Of a stretch of 64,000 nt of DNA, positions 38,901 through 46,000 are shown piece after piece. The notes under the pieces were generated by a model, which was not told the DNA's origin, made no database searches, and saw nothing but the letters and a program-made list of their open reading frames with translations. Numbering within the stretch: position 1 is the first letter of the stretch; every line of letters begins with the position of its first letter. This DNA is from Priapulus caudatus (taxonomy: Eukaryota > Priapulida > Priapulimorpha > Priapulimorphida > Priapulidae): assembly GCF_000485595.1 (NCBI RefSeq), contig NW_014577420.1, forward strand, positions 76,195-140,194, in the 5' to 3' direction. Both the position numbers and the translations under genes were made by a program.

Positions 38901-39476
38901 CGTGCTGTGAGTGGTATTGGGGGCGTATATCCAGGGTTCTCAAGAGCACTTTAGCCGCCATGCTAAATATCATAGCCCCCGGACCCTCCTAGCACGCAAA
39001 CCGCCTTCGGCGATTTGCAACTAGGACCGTAAAGGCAGCACCCGCCATGCTATAATGAAAAAGCTTGGAGAACCCTGATATCTATATAATACATATAGTT
39101 TAATAGTTGTATGTTAAGACTAATTTGAGCTAACAACGCTGTTTCGGCATTGGCCGGAGCCCTGGTTGGTGTGTGTGTGGTTCCACACGTCCTGGTACAC
39201 ATGTATTACTCTGTTTACACTGCGCCATCGCCACGATAGTTTCGTTCGCTTTTAACTCATTTCATGTCACTTCAGTACTTGCAGGGTATTTAGAACCTTA
39301 TGTCCCGCTGAACTTGCATGGGAGTGATGATGCTCGTTGTTGTTGTTGTTGTTGGCGACAATTTTTCTGTCTTCTACTTTTAGTATGGCTCCAACTCAGG
39401 CAACGACTATGAAAGCAGCAGCGCACCATTTGGTTCCACGGCCGCTGCAGTTTCCGTGGCTGAGGTTTGGGACTGA
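8435..39476 (+). CDS. vasa: Vasa/DDX4 DEAD-box RNA helicase, 23 coding exons
   Basis: ATP-dependent RNA helicase of germline granules. Joined exons: 8435-8500, 9430-9458, 9639-9688, 10038-10151, 21538-21600, 28634-28834, 29068-29148, 29370-29450, 29673-29753, 29977-30057, 30383-30466, 31031-31098, 31328-31352, 31808-31921, 32170-32348, 32592-32726, 33097-33246, 35107-35221, 36502-36696, 37622-37721, 38112-38382, 38580-38702, 39384-39476. All junctions are GT-AG and phases agree throughout, giving 2499 nt (832 aa). Order: Gly-rich N-terminus, seven CX2CX4HX4C knuckles (about 108-333), Q motif with [13 protein letters not shown] (ends about 439), APTREL, TPGR, DEAD (about 546), SAT (about 581), [15 protein letters not shown] (about 725), VPDWL, and a C-terminal EVWD. 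Zinc knuckles plus VPDWL favour Vasa over the PL10/DDX3 paralogue. Exon 6 could instead start at 28718 (804 aa). Further small Gly-rich exons could be missed in introns 4-5. Confidence 0.95.
10847..11917. mobile_element. TTAA-flanked element in vasa intron 4
   Basis: Terminal inverted repeats GGATACTCTCCACGTTGTGC (left) and its complement (right) are flanked on both sides by TTAA, as in piggyBac-type insertions. No transposase ORF, so a non-autonomous copy. Confidence 0.65.
11985..12080 (-). repeat. fragment of the repeat at 17650 and 20680, inverted
   Basis: CAAACTAATACGTTTGGCTATAAGGTAATG... on the minus strand matches the interiors at about 17650-17715 and 20670-20735. Confidence 0.55.
12956..13227. 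mobile_element. 272-bp Harbinger-like MITE
   Basis: Terminal repeats of over 30 bp beginning GGCCAAAACAAAATATAGGT, perfectly inverted at the right end, flanked by TAA on both sides. The 3-bp TAA duplication and GGCC ends fit PIF/Harbinger. The two halves carry CCGACCGACCCTATTTA and CCTACCTACCCTATTT interiors. Confidence 0.75.
13495..13680. repeat. CACGCACGTGTACGTG alternating purine-pyrimidine minisatellite
   Basis: About 185 bp of CA/CG/TG/TA steps with frequent CACGTG and TACGTA. It opens several overlapping frames with Cys/Arg/Thr/His bias that are not genes. Confidence 0.85.
13741..13960. repeat. inverted copy of the 18103-18292 and 21110-21300 segment
   Basis: The segment, read on the minus strand, matches both others, including ACCGTTCAGCTTGCAAGCTC. 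A 37-bp palindrome, CAGAAGTAGATAATAG + spacer + CTATTATCTACTTCTG, sits at its edge in all copies. Confidence 0.75.
13951..15290. repeat. duplicated block D3, first copy (pair at 23310-24890)
   Basis: Non-coding block re-encountered 9.4 kb downstream with many single-base indels; shared landmarks include GACTGTTTATGCTTCTTTG and ATACTGATCG(T/G)TTGTTAAC. It ends in a transposon tail also present at 58050-58215. Confidence 0.8.
15291..16243. other. vasa intron 4 sequence before the gap; transposon tail
   Basis: The ends of this stretch match the element at 57695 (GTGACCTAGCATTTTTATGG; GTGTCGGATAACCTTTTGAC), but about 820 bp between them has no counterpart there, so this copy is larger or interrupted. 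No coding signal. Confidence 0.45.
16244..17211. other. assembly gap (968 N)
   Basis: Unknown bases in vasa intron 4. A small Gly-rich vasa exon could be hidden here. Confidence 1.
17212..18095. mobile_element. MITE with about 110-bp inverted ends, adjoining the gap
   Basis: TAAG-ATATAACGTTT and CGGGGCTGTCCGTTTATAGT at the left return inverted at the right (ACTATAAACGGACAGCCC). The left end starts directly after the Ns. Confidence 0.6.
17432..18555. repeat. duplicated block D1, first copy (pair at 20449-21560)
   Basis: About 1.1 kb repeated nearly exactly 3 kb downstream, including the acceptor and first bases of vasa exon 5. Differences are mainly one-base indels. Confidence 0.85.
18533..18552 (+). 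pseudogene. truncated duplicate of vasa exon 5
   Basis: The acceptor and first 20 nt of exon 5 are repeated here, but the sequence departs from exon 5 after the first GGC and runs into a transposon tail also seen at about 58275. The break falls exactly at the GGC run, so this is either a broken duplicate or an assembly break at the trinucleotide repeat. Confidence 0.6.
18556..18790. mobile_element. 3' part of the GCTCATCTGA-end element
   Basis: C-rich tract (CCCTCCCCCACCCCTCCCCC) and GCGATAGTGGGCGTGTCC match 58290-58532, ending TCAGATGAGC. Only the tail is present. Confidence 0.65.
18795..20447. repeat. duplicated block D2, first copy (pair at 25155-26823)
   Basis: About 1.65 kb shared with a more indel-rich second copy. 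It contains a GC-rich patch at 20240-20400 with the candidate alternative vasa exon. Confidence 0.85.
20336..20390 (+). CDS. possible alternative first exon of vasa
   Basis: A GC-rich, CpG-containing patch holds ATG followed by [18 protein letters not shown] plus a split Gly codon and a GTAAGC donor. The donor phase (1) matches vasa exon 5, 1.1 kb downstream, so splicing would give an in-frame Gly-rich N-terminus. No acceptor in matching phase is seen upstream, so it would have to be a first exon from an internal promoter. The second copy of this block (about 26720-26770) has base differences that change the donor phase. This is inference only. Confidence 0.35.
20449..21560. repeat. duplicated block D1, second copy, running into vasa exon 5
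   Basis: Directly abuts D2 and continues without a break into the intact exon 5, so this copy is taken as the genuine one. Confidence 0.85.
21538..21600 (+). CDS. vasa: vasa exon 5, polyglycine exon with (GGC)13
   Basis: A TTTTTAG acceptor precedes GFGNSN, then thirteen uninterrupted GGC codons (21555-21593), then FG and a GTAAGA donor. It enters and leaves in phase 1 and so matches exon 4 and exon 6. The pure trinucleotide run is expected to be length-unstable. A truncated copy of this exon with only one GGC lies at 18533-18552. Confidence 0.8.
22139..22592. mobile_element. CAGGGTTCTCCC-end MITE, copy in vasa intron 5
   Basis: Starts CAGGGTTCTCCCCAGGATGA and ends GCAACGTAGTGGTTAGACCCTG; flanks share CATG. 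Same family as 2828-3276 and 35503-35974. Confidence 0.65.
22700..23200. mobile_element. degenerate GCTCATCTGA-end element, 5' part
   Basis: CTCATCTGACATAGTC, GTCAACAGTTGGGC(C)ACAAATCTTA and AGGAGGAAATGCA(A)GAATTGCG match 57695-58000 with many indels. The rest to 23310 holds no gene. Confidence 0.55.
23310..24890. repeat. duplicated block D3, second copy, indel-rich
   Basis: Aligns with 13951-15290, but with frequent one- to several-base insertions and deletions. Open frames here are not conserved in the first copy. Confidence 0.8.
25155..26823. repeat. duplicated block D2, second copy
   Basis: Aligns with 18795-20447; ends CTTGCTAGAGATC in both. Carries small indels that shift the frames open in the first copy. 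Confidence 0.85.
26848..26995. repeat. CT/CTTT microsatellite
   Basis: About 150 bp of CTCTCT with CTTTCT interruptions. Confidence 0.95.
27640..27787. repeat. 148-bp repeat, paired with 30752-30898
   Basis: TTTGCAGCATGATAGACA(G/T)CC through GGTTCCTGAAAGAGATGTCA is present twice, in vasa introns 5 and 11. Here it is followed by a MITE; the other copy is not. Confidence 0.75.
27788..28290. mobile_element. 0.5-kb MITE with TATGTGACC(T/C)GCTCCAGCA ends
   Basis: ATATGTGACCTGCTCCAGCA at the left and TGCTGGAGCGGGTCACATAT at the right are inverted. It interrupts the downstream flank of the 148-bp repeat. TA-rich flanks make the target duplication ambiguous. Confidence 0.65.
28634..30466 (+). CDS. 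vasa: vasa exons 6-11: six CCHC zinc-knuckle exons
   Basis: Exons 28634-28834, 29068-29148, 29370-29450, 29673-29753, 29977-30057 and 30383-30466 each encode a Gly-rich linker followed by one CCHC knuckle of the form [19 protein letters not shown] ([15 protein letters not shown] in the last). Four exons are exactly 81 nt and one is 84 nt; all start and end in phase 1, so any could be gained, lost or skipped in frame. Zinc knuckles bind single-stranded RNA and are an ancestral Vasa feature lost in vertebrates and flies. The introns between these exons are also alike, showing that whole exon+intron units of about 303 bp were duplicated. Exon 6 has two usable acceptors (28634 and 28718). Confidence 0.93.
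28980..30060 (+). repeat. about 303-bp tandem exon+intron duplication in vasa
   Basis: Exon starts at 29068, 29370, 29673 and 29977 are spaced 302, 303 and 304 bp. The intron parts share TGTTTGTTATGCTGTATTTT, TTTCTGTTCACTTTG and AATGCCATTTG(T/C)ATCT. Copies 7-9 share a GTATGCACAATGACTGTT donor region; exons 6 and 10 share GTAAGCACACAAGTTGTT. Confidence 0.95.
31031..31921 (+). CDS. vasa: vasa exons 12-14: seventh zinc knuckle and linker
   Basis: Exon 12 (31031-31098) encodes a diverged seventh knuckle, [14 protein letters not shown]. Exon 13 is only 25 nt (31328-31352; GDGADVPK). Exon 14 (31808-31921) encodes [16 protein letters not shown] followed by [16 protein letters not shown], the conserved Vasa linker just before the helicase core that carries the isolated upstream aromatic region of the Q-motif module. 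Phases are 1 to 0, 0 to 1 and 1 to 1. Confidence 0.9.
31464..31681. repeat. about 215-bp segment duplicated at 36146-36357
   Basis: AAGTATTGAAAACTT through CATTGTACTGTAGACCCTGC and onward is shared between vasa introns 13 and 18. Non-coding. Confidence 0.8.
32170..33246 (+). CDS. vasa: vasa exons 15-17: RecA-1 domain, motifs Q, I, Ia, Ib
   Basis: Exon 15 (32170-32348) holds the Q motif (F, then PTPIQ) and Walker A AQTGSGKT, which bind ATP. Exon 16 (32592-32726) holds [11 protein letters not shown] (motif Ia). Exon 17 (33097-33246) holds the GG motif (VVAYGG) and ATPGRL (motif Ib), which contact RNA. Exon 16 is followed directly by a GTGTGC microsatellite in the intron. Confidence 0.95.
32456..32505. 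mobile_element. fragment of the CAAGAGC foldback MITE end
   Basis: CAAGAGCGTATTAAGAAGGA and GCGTACAACGGTGAAATGCT match the arm of the elements at 40303 and 57587; truncated. Confidence 0.7.
32727..32840. repeat. GTGTGC/GTATGT microsatellite in vasa intron 16
   Basis: About 110 bp GT-rich tract starting at the exon 16 donor. Confidence 0.9.
33500..33690. repeat. dispersed repeat, 4 copies in vasa introns
   Basis: Core ACAATAACTGTCACGTGATG and GGACTAGAGTCTCTGAATCA occurs here and at about 34815-34935, 37081-37260 and 37825-37920. Two copies begin with TATCTATTGCCAAGTTATTG. Confidence 0.85.
33732..34523. other. assembly gap (792 N)
   Basis: Unknown bases in the intron before vasa exon 18. Any frame drawn across it is meaningless. 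Confidence 1.
34524..35110. repeat. inverted repeat spanning the exon 18 acceptor
   Basis: 34524-34712 is the reverse complement of about 34918-35110, including GTGTTGCAG and the first bases of exon 18. The left arm begins at the last N of the gap. Confidence 0.85.
35107..36696 (+). CDS. vasa: vasa exons 18-19: DEAD and SAT motifs
   Basis: Exon 18 (35107-35221) encodes [20 protein letters not shown] (motif II, Mg-ATP hydrolysis). Exon 19 (36502-36696) encodes [15 protein letters not shown] (motif III, coupling) and [11 protein letters not shown], a Vasa-family signature at the RecA-1/RecA-2 linker. Exon 18 ends in phase 1 with T and exon 19 begins CC, making a Ser codon across the junction. 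An inverted copy of the exon-18 acceptor region sits beside the nearby gap. Confidence 0.95.
35503..35974. mobile_element. CAGGGTTCTCCC-end MITE, copy in vasa intron 18
   Basis: CAGGGTTCTCCCCAGGATGA to CGCAACGTAGGGAGGGGCCTG, with CCGGG on both flanks. Confidence 0.7.
36730..36977. repeat. 43-bp minisatellite, about 6 copies, vasa intron 19
   Basis: Units start at 36730, 36773, 36816, 36859, 36902 and 36945, beginning AATTCCCCAGTTAACGCTGT. Nearly identical copies imply recent expansion. Confidence 0.95.
37622..38382 (+). CDS. vasa: vasa exons 20-21: RecA-2 domain, motifs IV, V, VI
   Basis: Exon 20 (37622-37721) encodes [13 protein letters not shown] (motif IV) and ends within SIHG. Exon 21 (38112-38382), GC-rich, continues [21 protein letters not shown] (motif V) and [11 protein letters not shown] (motif VI, arginine finger). 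IHG and DREQ are joined across the intron by a GG|C codon. No catalytic residue is missing. Confidence 0.95.
38580..39476 (+). CDS. vasa: vasa exons 22-23: C-terminal tail
   Basis: Exon 22 (38580-38702) encodes AQQMVPDWL, the conserved end of the Vasa core, then a Gly-rich tail with an FGGRDVRRG segment resembling an RGG region. Exon 23 (39384-39476) follows a pyrimidine-rich CTTTTAG acceptor and ends EVWD then TGA at 39474, matching the acidic/Trp C-terminus usual in Vasa. Confidence 0.88.
38932..39077. mobile_element. 146-bp MITE in vasa intron 22
   Basis: Ends CAGGGTTCTC and GGAGAACCCTG, flanks ATATC on both sides (5-bp duplication). Shares its terminus with the 450-bp CAGGGTTCTCCC family but not the interior. 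Confidence 0.65.
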
Positions 39477-39549
39477 AACTAGTCAAACGAGGTTGAGACA
39501 CATTGTAGGACCTGTCCCCTGGCTATGCCGGTTACCACCTGGTTACTGG

Positions 39550-39555
39550 AATAAA
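39550..39555 (+). terminator. vasa: vasa polyadenylation signal
   Basis: AATAAA lies 74 bp after the vasa stop codon, giving a short 3'UTR. Confidence 0.6.
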
Positions 39556-40295
39556 TGACAGTGCATTAATTTAGTTGAAGTTTTTTTAAACGTTATTGTT
39601 CGTAACCAATATATATATATATATACATACGAGTGTGCGCTGTTATTTGCCATACCTTAGTTTTGGCAATGTCCAATGTTATTTTTTGCAGCGGAGTGTA
39701 GTTGTGCTGTTTTGGGGGTCAACTTCATTAAAAGGGGCAGAATTCTATTCTTAATAGGCAGAATATCAATCTCAGCTGTTTCAGCCTGACCTATAAACAC
39801 ATTTGTCAAATGAATTTAGGTCCCGGTTGTAAACCAAGCAAGGTCTCTGCAAGGTGCGTACATTTACCAGTATTACTAAGTGCAGACGTGGCAGTGTCTT
39901 GCGTGCGAGAGAGAGAGAGAGAGCATGGCCGACAATTTGTTTCGAATGTCATGCGTGTGTGCATGTGGAGTCGCTGTGTGAGTGGCTGACTGGCTGATAG
40001 TCACGGTGGGTGCTGTTGGTGGGTTGTCATGTTACTTGTGCTCGGCAGCACAGATGCACCCCCACGGAGGTCATTTGTGCTGCCAATAGGGAGAAACTGA
40101 AGGGTACCTGCGAGACATTTGCCAGCACAGCTTTGCACGTGTGTGGTGCTGGTATAGCTTGTGGCATGTGTGCCGTCTTGGCTACCCCGAGAGGCAGACT
40201 GACAGACTTGGATGTGGTAGTAGTTAACACATTAATGATAGCAGCTCACGATGTTGGAAGCCTTGAAAATCTGACTGACGTCGTGTTCCTTGTGA
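39556..40295. other. intergenic; no gene recognised
   Basis: Contains a short TA run (39611-39624) and GA run (39907-39922). A 101-codon open frame at 40010 lacks recognisable motifs. Confidence 0.45.
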
Positions 40296-40302
40296 GTAGT
40301 AT

Positions 40303-40970
40303 CAAGAGCATATAAAGAAGGAGAGCGTACAACGGTGAAATGCTGAAACCATGTTGCAGTATTAGTCGAATAAATAAACTTTCTCCATTTTATTTTGACG
40401 ATTCTTTGCAGTATTATTGATCAGCTGTCCTACCTACCTTGCTAATATAAAACAAACCGCTTGTCCCTACGATGAGATAATGAGCGGTGAAAATCTGGTT
40501 TTTTCGCCGAAAACCGAATCGGATGACTAGGCACTGCGACCCTCTCTCGCTTTAAGATAACTTCGGGGGACCTCCCGTGTTTCCGTCAATGATTGACAAA
40601 TGGAATGAATGACGTCTGTTATTGATTGTCATAGTGGTGACCCCCACCTGTGCCCACCTCGCGCCCACCTCACGCTGGATGTATACTAAACCGGTCGCCG
40701 GCAACCGGAAGCAACACACTGGCCACAAAACGAGAGACAGCCGCAGTGCCTAGTCATCTGATTCGGATTTCGATTTTTACCGCTCATTATCTCAGCGTAG
40801 GGGCATCGTAGGGACAAGCGGATTGTTTTATATTAGCAAGGTAGGACAGCTAATCAATAATGCCGCAAAGAATCGTTAAAATGAAACTGGAAAGTTTATT
40901 TATTCGACTAATACTGCAACATGGTTTCAGCATTTCACTGTTGTACGCTCTCCTTCTTTATACGCTCTTG
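40303..40970. mobile_element. 668-bp foldback MITE with 7-bp target duplication
   Basis: Starts CAAGAGCATATAAAGAAGGA and ends with the near complement, flanked by GTAGTAT at 40296-40302 and 40971-40977. The inverted arms extend about 240 bp each (TTGATCAGCTGTCCTACC; TGAGATAATGAGCGGTGAAA). No transposase. Confidence 0.85.
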
Positions 40971-40977
40971 GTAGTAT

Positions 40978-42921
40978 CAATGATCTCAGGGAAAACACCA
41001 AATGATTCTCTTTTTTTTTGGTGAGACGAAACTGTGCCAAAAAATATTGTACGTATTGTAAATAGGTTCGAGCGATGGGTTTTTCAGATATCGTAGCCGG
41101 AAGTCGTTAATTGACATTATGCGACGTTTACAACAAAACATTCCATGCATACTTGTCATTTCAAGTGTCTTTATCTTCTGTGATAATCAGAAATGCTGCT
41201 GATATAATATGACTGATATACTATGGCACTCTGCGGTCTCAGGTCGTGCTGTGTGTTTCTCCCTTACTCTGGAGATCGGTGGAAGAGATTAGTGTGACGT
41301 GTGGGTGTGGTGGAGACTCGAGAGTCGCGCATGCGTGAAATGCACTCATTGTTCTTGCCTCTGCGAGCAAGGGAGGAAAAACGAAAGCGCCGTTATTACT
41401 TTTCATTAGACTAGTCTTTGCGATACATTCTGCTGTGTGCATGCCTTATGGCTGTTGTAGTAGTGGTAGTGATGATAACGATATGCAAGGGTAAATGTGT
41501 GCTGTTTGTATCAGCGTTCAAACCTGTCATGTATGCCACTAACCAGTTGGCAGTTTCCATCCCCTCGATCTCTTTCTGCGCCATATCCTCGAAAGTTTTC
41601 TTGTATTCCGACTTAAGCGCATGGCAATAATTTGGCATGTCAGAGCTGGTGGTTACGCTGTCATGACACAGGGGGGGGGGGTCGCTTCGCGGCCCGTGTC
41701 GCAGTCTCTGCAATCGATGCCGTGGCCACTGACTACTGTCCCAGTTTCTTAACACGTAATCTTGCTTAAATTATTTCCCTCGTGTATGGTCTTCTAGGAG
41801 TGGAGAAGCGCACGTGTCTGCTGTGTGAGTGTAAGTGGCACTTGCTATGTGCACAAATACATGATAACAATACTCCTGGGTGTCACTGTCGAAAAGGCGA
41901 CGAGTTGTTCTTCCAACTGACCCAGTTTTCAGCATTATTTTTTGTGAAATCGTCGTTATATTTATGCTATGCTGCGTTTAATATTAATAAGAACTAAATA
42001 AAAAACTGCATTTAGAACCTGTCGGTGTGTCGTGGGCTATGCTCTGAACACATGTAAAACATAGCGTTCATGGTTACACTAGCCTGACACTTGAGAGATT
42101 ATGTGTGTATACAGTCAACTGTTTCTTAGAGCTAGGCTTGTCCCATTGCATGTGCTGCTTCTAATGACGGTAACTAAAGTTTGGCTTTTCGGATTTTGTT
42201 TTGACGCTTTAGTCGAGGGGCTTATGATAACAAATGTAAAATTATGTTGGTGGGGGTGAGAAAAGTGGTGATGGTCACATCTGGAAATAAATCAACATCA
42301 ATCGTGCAGGTTTGAAAGCAAGTAGTTAACTTCTAATTACTATTGAACAAGGAAAATTTGTGTAGTATAATTAAAACCCATTTTAGGCATAGGTAATGTT
42401 GAAAGTTGCACACTAGTGTTCTCCATTAACCCAGTTCGTTTGTGTCGCGTTCCAAAGTTGTGCTCTGCTCAAGTTTTTCGGTTGTAGGCTGAGGTTATCA
42501 CGCAACCTGTGTGCCGTGTGTACTCTTCACTATTTTTATATATCCTTTGCACGCGATTTATAAGAAAGCATAAATTGTATGTTGAAACAATGGTTTCTAT
42601 GCTACATGAAAAATGAAAGGACGTGACATGGAAATGATATTCCAGCTTGAGTGGACATCCATTGCATCCCTATTGTACGTGAAATATGAATGTACTGCGT
42701 ATATAGATAATGTGTCAATAATAAACCATGTTCCATCGTGTTTCCTTCACCGATTGTTTGGTGTGTTATGTCCGACTAAACTAGATTTTTAACAGTAACT
42801 CCTCGCCGAAATCTTCAACTAATTTATCAAAAGAAAATGTCCCACTGTCTTTATCACAAACGATCATAATCGGTGTATTAAGTTCGAGATTTAATGCAGT
42901 AAGTTTTATAAAATAAAAGTA
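40978..42921. other. intergenic; no gene recognised
   Basis: Minus frame 41411-41755 contains a short charged stretch (EYKKTFEDMAQKEIEGME) but no family match and no convincing splice sites. The rest is AT-rich. Confidence 0.4.
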
Positions 42922-42927
42922 TTTATT
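42922..42927 (-). terminator. polyadenylation signal of the LEXM-like gene
   Basis: AATAAA on the minus strand, about 150 bp beyond the read-through stop at 43077. It supports the exon at 43173 being terminal. Confidence 0.45.
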
Positions 42928-43076
42928 TATAGTATTTCGTTAGAGACGTTAGTAACTCTCCAGTGACACTACCACGTGGGTCACATGGTGTTATGCATTT
43001 CACTATCACAGATATTCTTCTCAATTACGGTACAATGTAGACATGATTTACAAACACAAAGTAACCCTGGCTGGAT

Positions 43077-46000
43077 TCACAGTACAGGAAGCATTACTCT
43101 GCTATTGGCACTTACTGGATCAACGATGAACAACCTGTCTTTAACTGGAATCACTTTGGACTGTATCCTTTCCCTGCAAAATATGACATAACACACATTT
43201 TAACGTGGGAGTCTAGGAGAGCTTTCGTTGAGTTATTCGCAATGTTCCACTGATATCTTGTGTTGGTACTAATAAATATATGCATGTGACAGCATCGTGT
43301 GTGTGTACGGGTATTGCTGCTTATTAATAGTCTGTTTGATATAGAAACTGCACTATGATTACGTGACATTGATAGGCACTCGATAACAAATCCAATTAAG
43401 TAATCCGTAGGTAGCAGGTATGGTCAATTACTTGGATTTATTGGGTATAATACTTGGATTGAAAAATAAAATTACTCCTTAAAATTATCATGAAATCGGA
43501 CTAATTTACCCTCTCCCCTCCATTAAAAACTGCTCACCTTAGGAATTTGTCTGAGACGGGTCCCGGACGGGAGGATCCAGAGTTGAAAGCGCTGCACATG
43601 CCGTTCCTATGCTGCGACTCTTGCCATCGCTGCAGCTGGTAGCGGCCTGGCCCGACGCTGTTCTACATAGAAACACACGTGCTATTGTTCAATGAGTAAT
43701 ACATCTCGTACCGTCCTGGCCCGATGATGTAACTACATCGACAGCTAGTGAGGCCACAATTAAAAAATCTTTGTTTGCTCTCACCCGACCCAGGCTGAAA
43801 AGTTTGGGTAGGTAGGTAGGCTTCTTCTTTTGCGGGCCGGTCGGGTGAGGGCGAACATACAATATTTTTATTATGGCCCGAGATAGCCCAGGAGGAAATA
43901 CTACATTTTCAGGAGTAATAATTTCATATATTATATGTTCATTTTTACGTGACTTCACTTCATTTTATGTATGTCGCTACATTCTCTAGTCATTTTATTA
44001 ATTTCATATTATATAGTCTACATTTCCCATACGAATACATTTAATTCTATATCACTGCATTTTCAACATCTAACTCATCATCATCATCATGTTTAAACTA
44101 ATAATTTAACTTCGTATTAGATTATTTTATACTAACTTTCTGCCCATCCGACCTGACCCAAGATAGGTAATTCTGCTATCGTGGTATACTCACAAAGTTC
44201 TTGGTGAAGAAGATTTCTGCCTTTTTGTCGTTGCGGGTTGTGGAGGAGAGGAACCCCGGGGAGTTAATCACAGCGTTGCATGTGCGTCTCACATCTCTCG
44301 CTGAGTAGTGCGTTGGTCCCGGTTCCGTCTGTCGTCACATCAAGATAGCAGGGAGTTATTATTGCGATCATCATAACTATAGTTGACTAGCAGTACCCAT
44401 CATATCTCCACGATTTGGTATACATTATCATAACTTGTACATACAATTGCTTAGTAGTGACTTATACATATAATCGCTTAGGAGTGACTTGTACGTATAA
44501 ATGCTTTGGTGTGACTTGTACGTATAAATGCTTTGGCGTGGCTTGTACGTATAAATGCTTTGGAGTGACTTGTACGTATAATTGCTTTGGAGTAACTCAG
44601 GCACGTAAAAGGTTTGGAGTTCCTTGTACATATAATTGGTTTAGAGTAACTTAGACATATAAATGGTTTGGAGTAACTTGTGTGAATGAACAGTACCTCG
44701 TTCCTAGGACACTGTGAAAGGCAGGAAAAATAGATCCTCTCTGAAGGCGATCGTTGATACTGCTCCACCTTGCTGAACGTTCCCTTGTGACTGTTCTGAC
44801 TTGAGTGCCACTCCTCCAAGAATGAATTCAGCTCATAGTGGCCAGGGCCAAGATTTCCAGCTAACTATAAACACGAATAAATCAATTCATTGTAAGTGAA
44901 CATGTATTTTTGCAGTGAACCCTATATGTGCAACCACACCTTATGTGCACCAACAAGTTATTGCAATTGTTAGACGTGATGAATATATAGCAAATTGTCT
45001 AGAATGGTTGAGTCAATTTCCTGTTGTTTCCTATTTCACTCAGTATATCATGTGGTGTAATGCATGGTTCTACTTTCCTCCCAACTTTGGGTAACTTGGC
45101 CAATGACATATAGGGGAGGAGCCACCCGAATTGTTCAGTCTTAACGATTTCTTGATAAAATGCACATGTATGCAGGTGCTCCCTGATCTCTGGTAGTAAC
45201 AGAGGTTGAGAAGGATAAACACACACGCACACACACACGCGCACATACACATATATATACTAGTCGCACACTTACGTTTTTAGCATAATGACCAGTGGTC
45301 AGGGGCTTATCTCTCTCGCCTGTGTAGATGTCGTATGGACCGCGAAGACTTGTGACCTGTTTGGCCAATCTTCCAATGAAGCACTGAGAACTGTACGTGC
45401 CTGGTCCTAGGTCTGACCCCTGCAATGGTTTATAGTATCATAGAATTATTGAATTTATAGTATTAATCTATATACTTCAGCCATAGATAAATTATTATGT
45501 AAATTTGAGACGTGGCAATTGACCTATCCATCTGGGTGAGGTAACCTTGTCCCAAGTGGATGTTGTTGCTATAGGGCCCCCGATTTGTATGTGTTTTTTC
45601 ATGCGCTAAAATTTCCACTTTGCAGCACTTCATTTCCAAGCATTGCTTTTAGAATGCCCCTATAGAAACGTTTATTGGCTAAAGCTGGTTGCCAATGACT
45701 CTGGGCAGATCAATCATGGGACAGATGTTTAATGATACTTGCCACGCCAGGCAGGGTTCTCGGTGTACTGGAACCAGCGTCTAGCAAGCCCACGGTACTC
45801 GCTGACCGCATGGCCTTCTCTTCTAGAAGCGTAGATGGGATGCCTGCCTTGCCATATGTTCCAGGACCTGGTATGTTCTGTATAAACCAAATTTAAAAAC
45901 CAAGATACTTTAACAGATTTTTTTTAAACACTAAAAACTTAGTAACTAAACATGGCTGCCATATGAATGCACATTAAATAATATATCAAATCAACAATAG

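Noticed and set aside
40010-40315. 101-codon plus-strand frame after vasa
   Set aside because: No recognised family; runs into the foldback MITE at 40303.
41411-41755. Minus frame of 114 codons with a charged helix-like stretch, considered as a C-terminal LEXM exon
   Set aside because: No splice sites of matching phase, no GPGxY motif, and the LEXM-like gene already ends with stop and polyA signal at about 43.0 kb.
44405-44680. Repeat protein encoded by the 30-bp tandem unit (VTCTYKCFG-like)
   Set aside because: Lies between two well-supported LEXM-like exons on the other strand; open only because the unit is close to a multiple of three.
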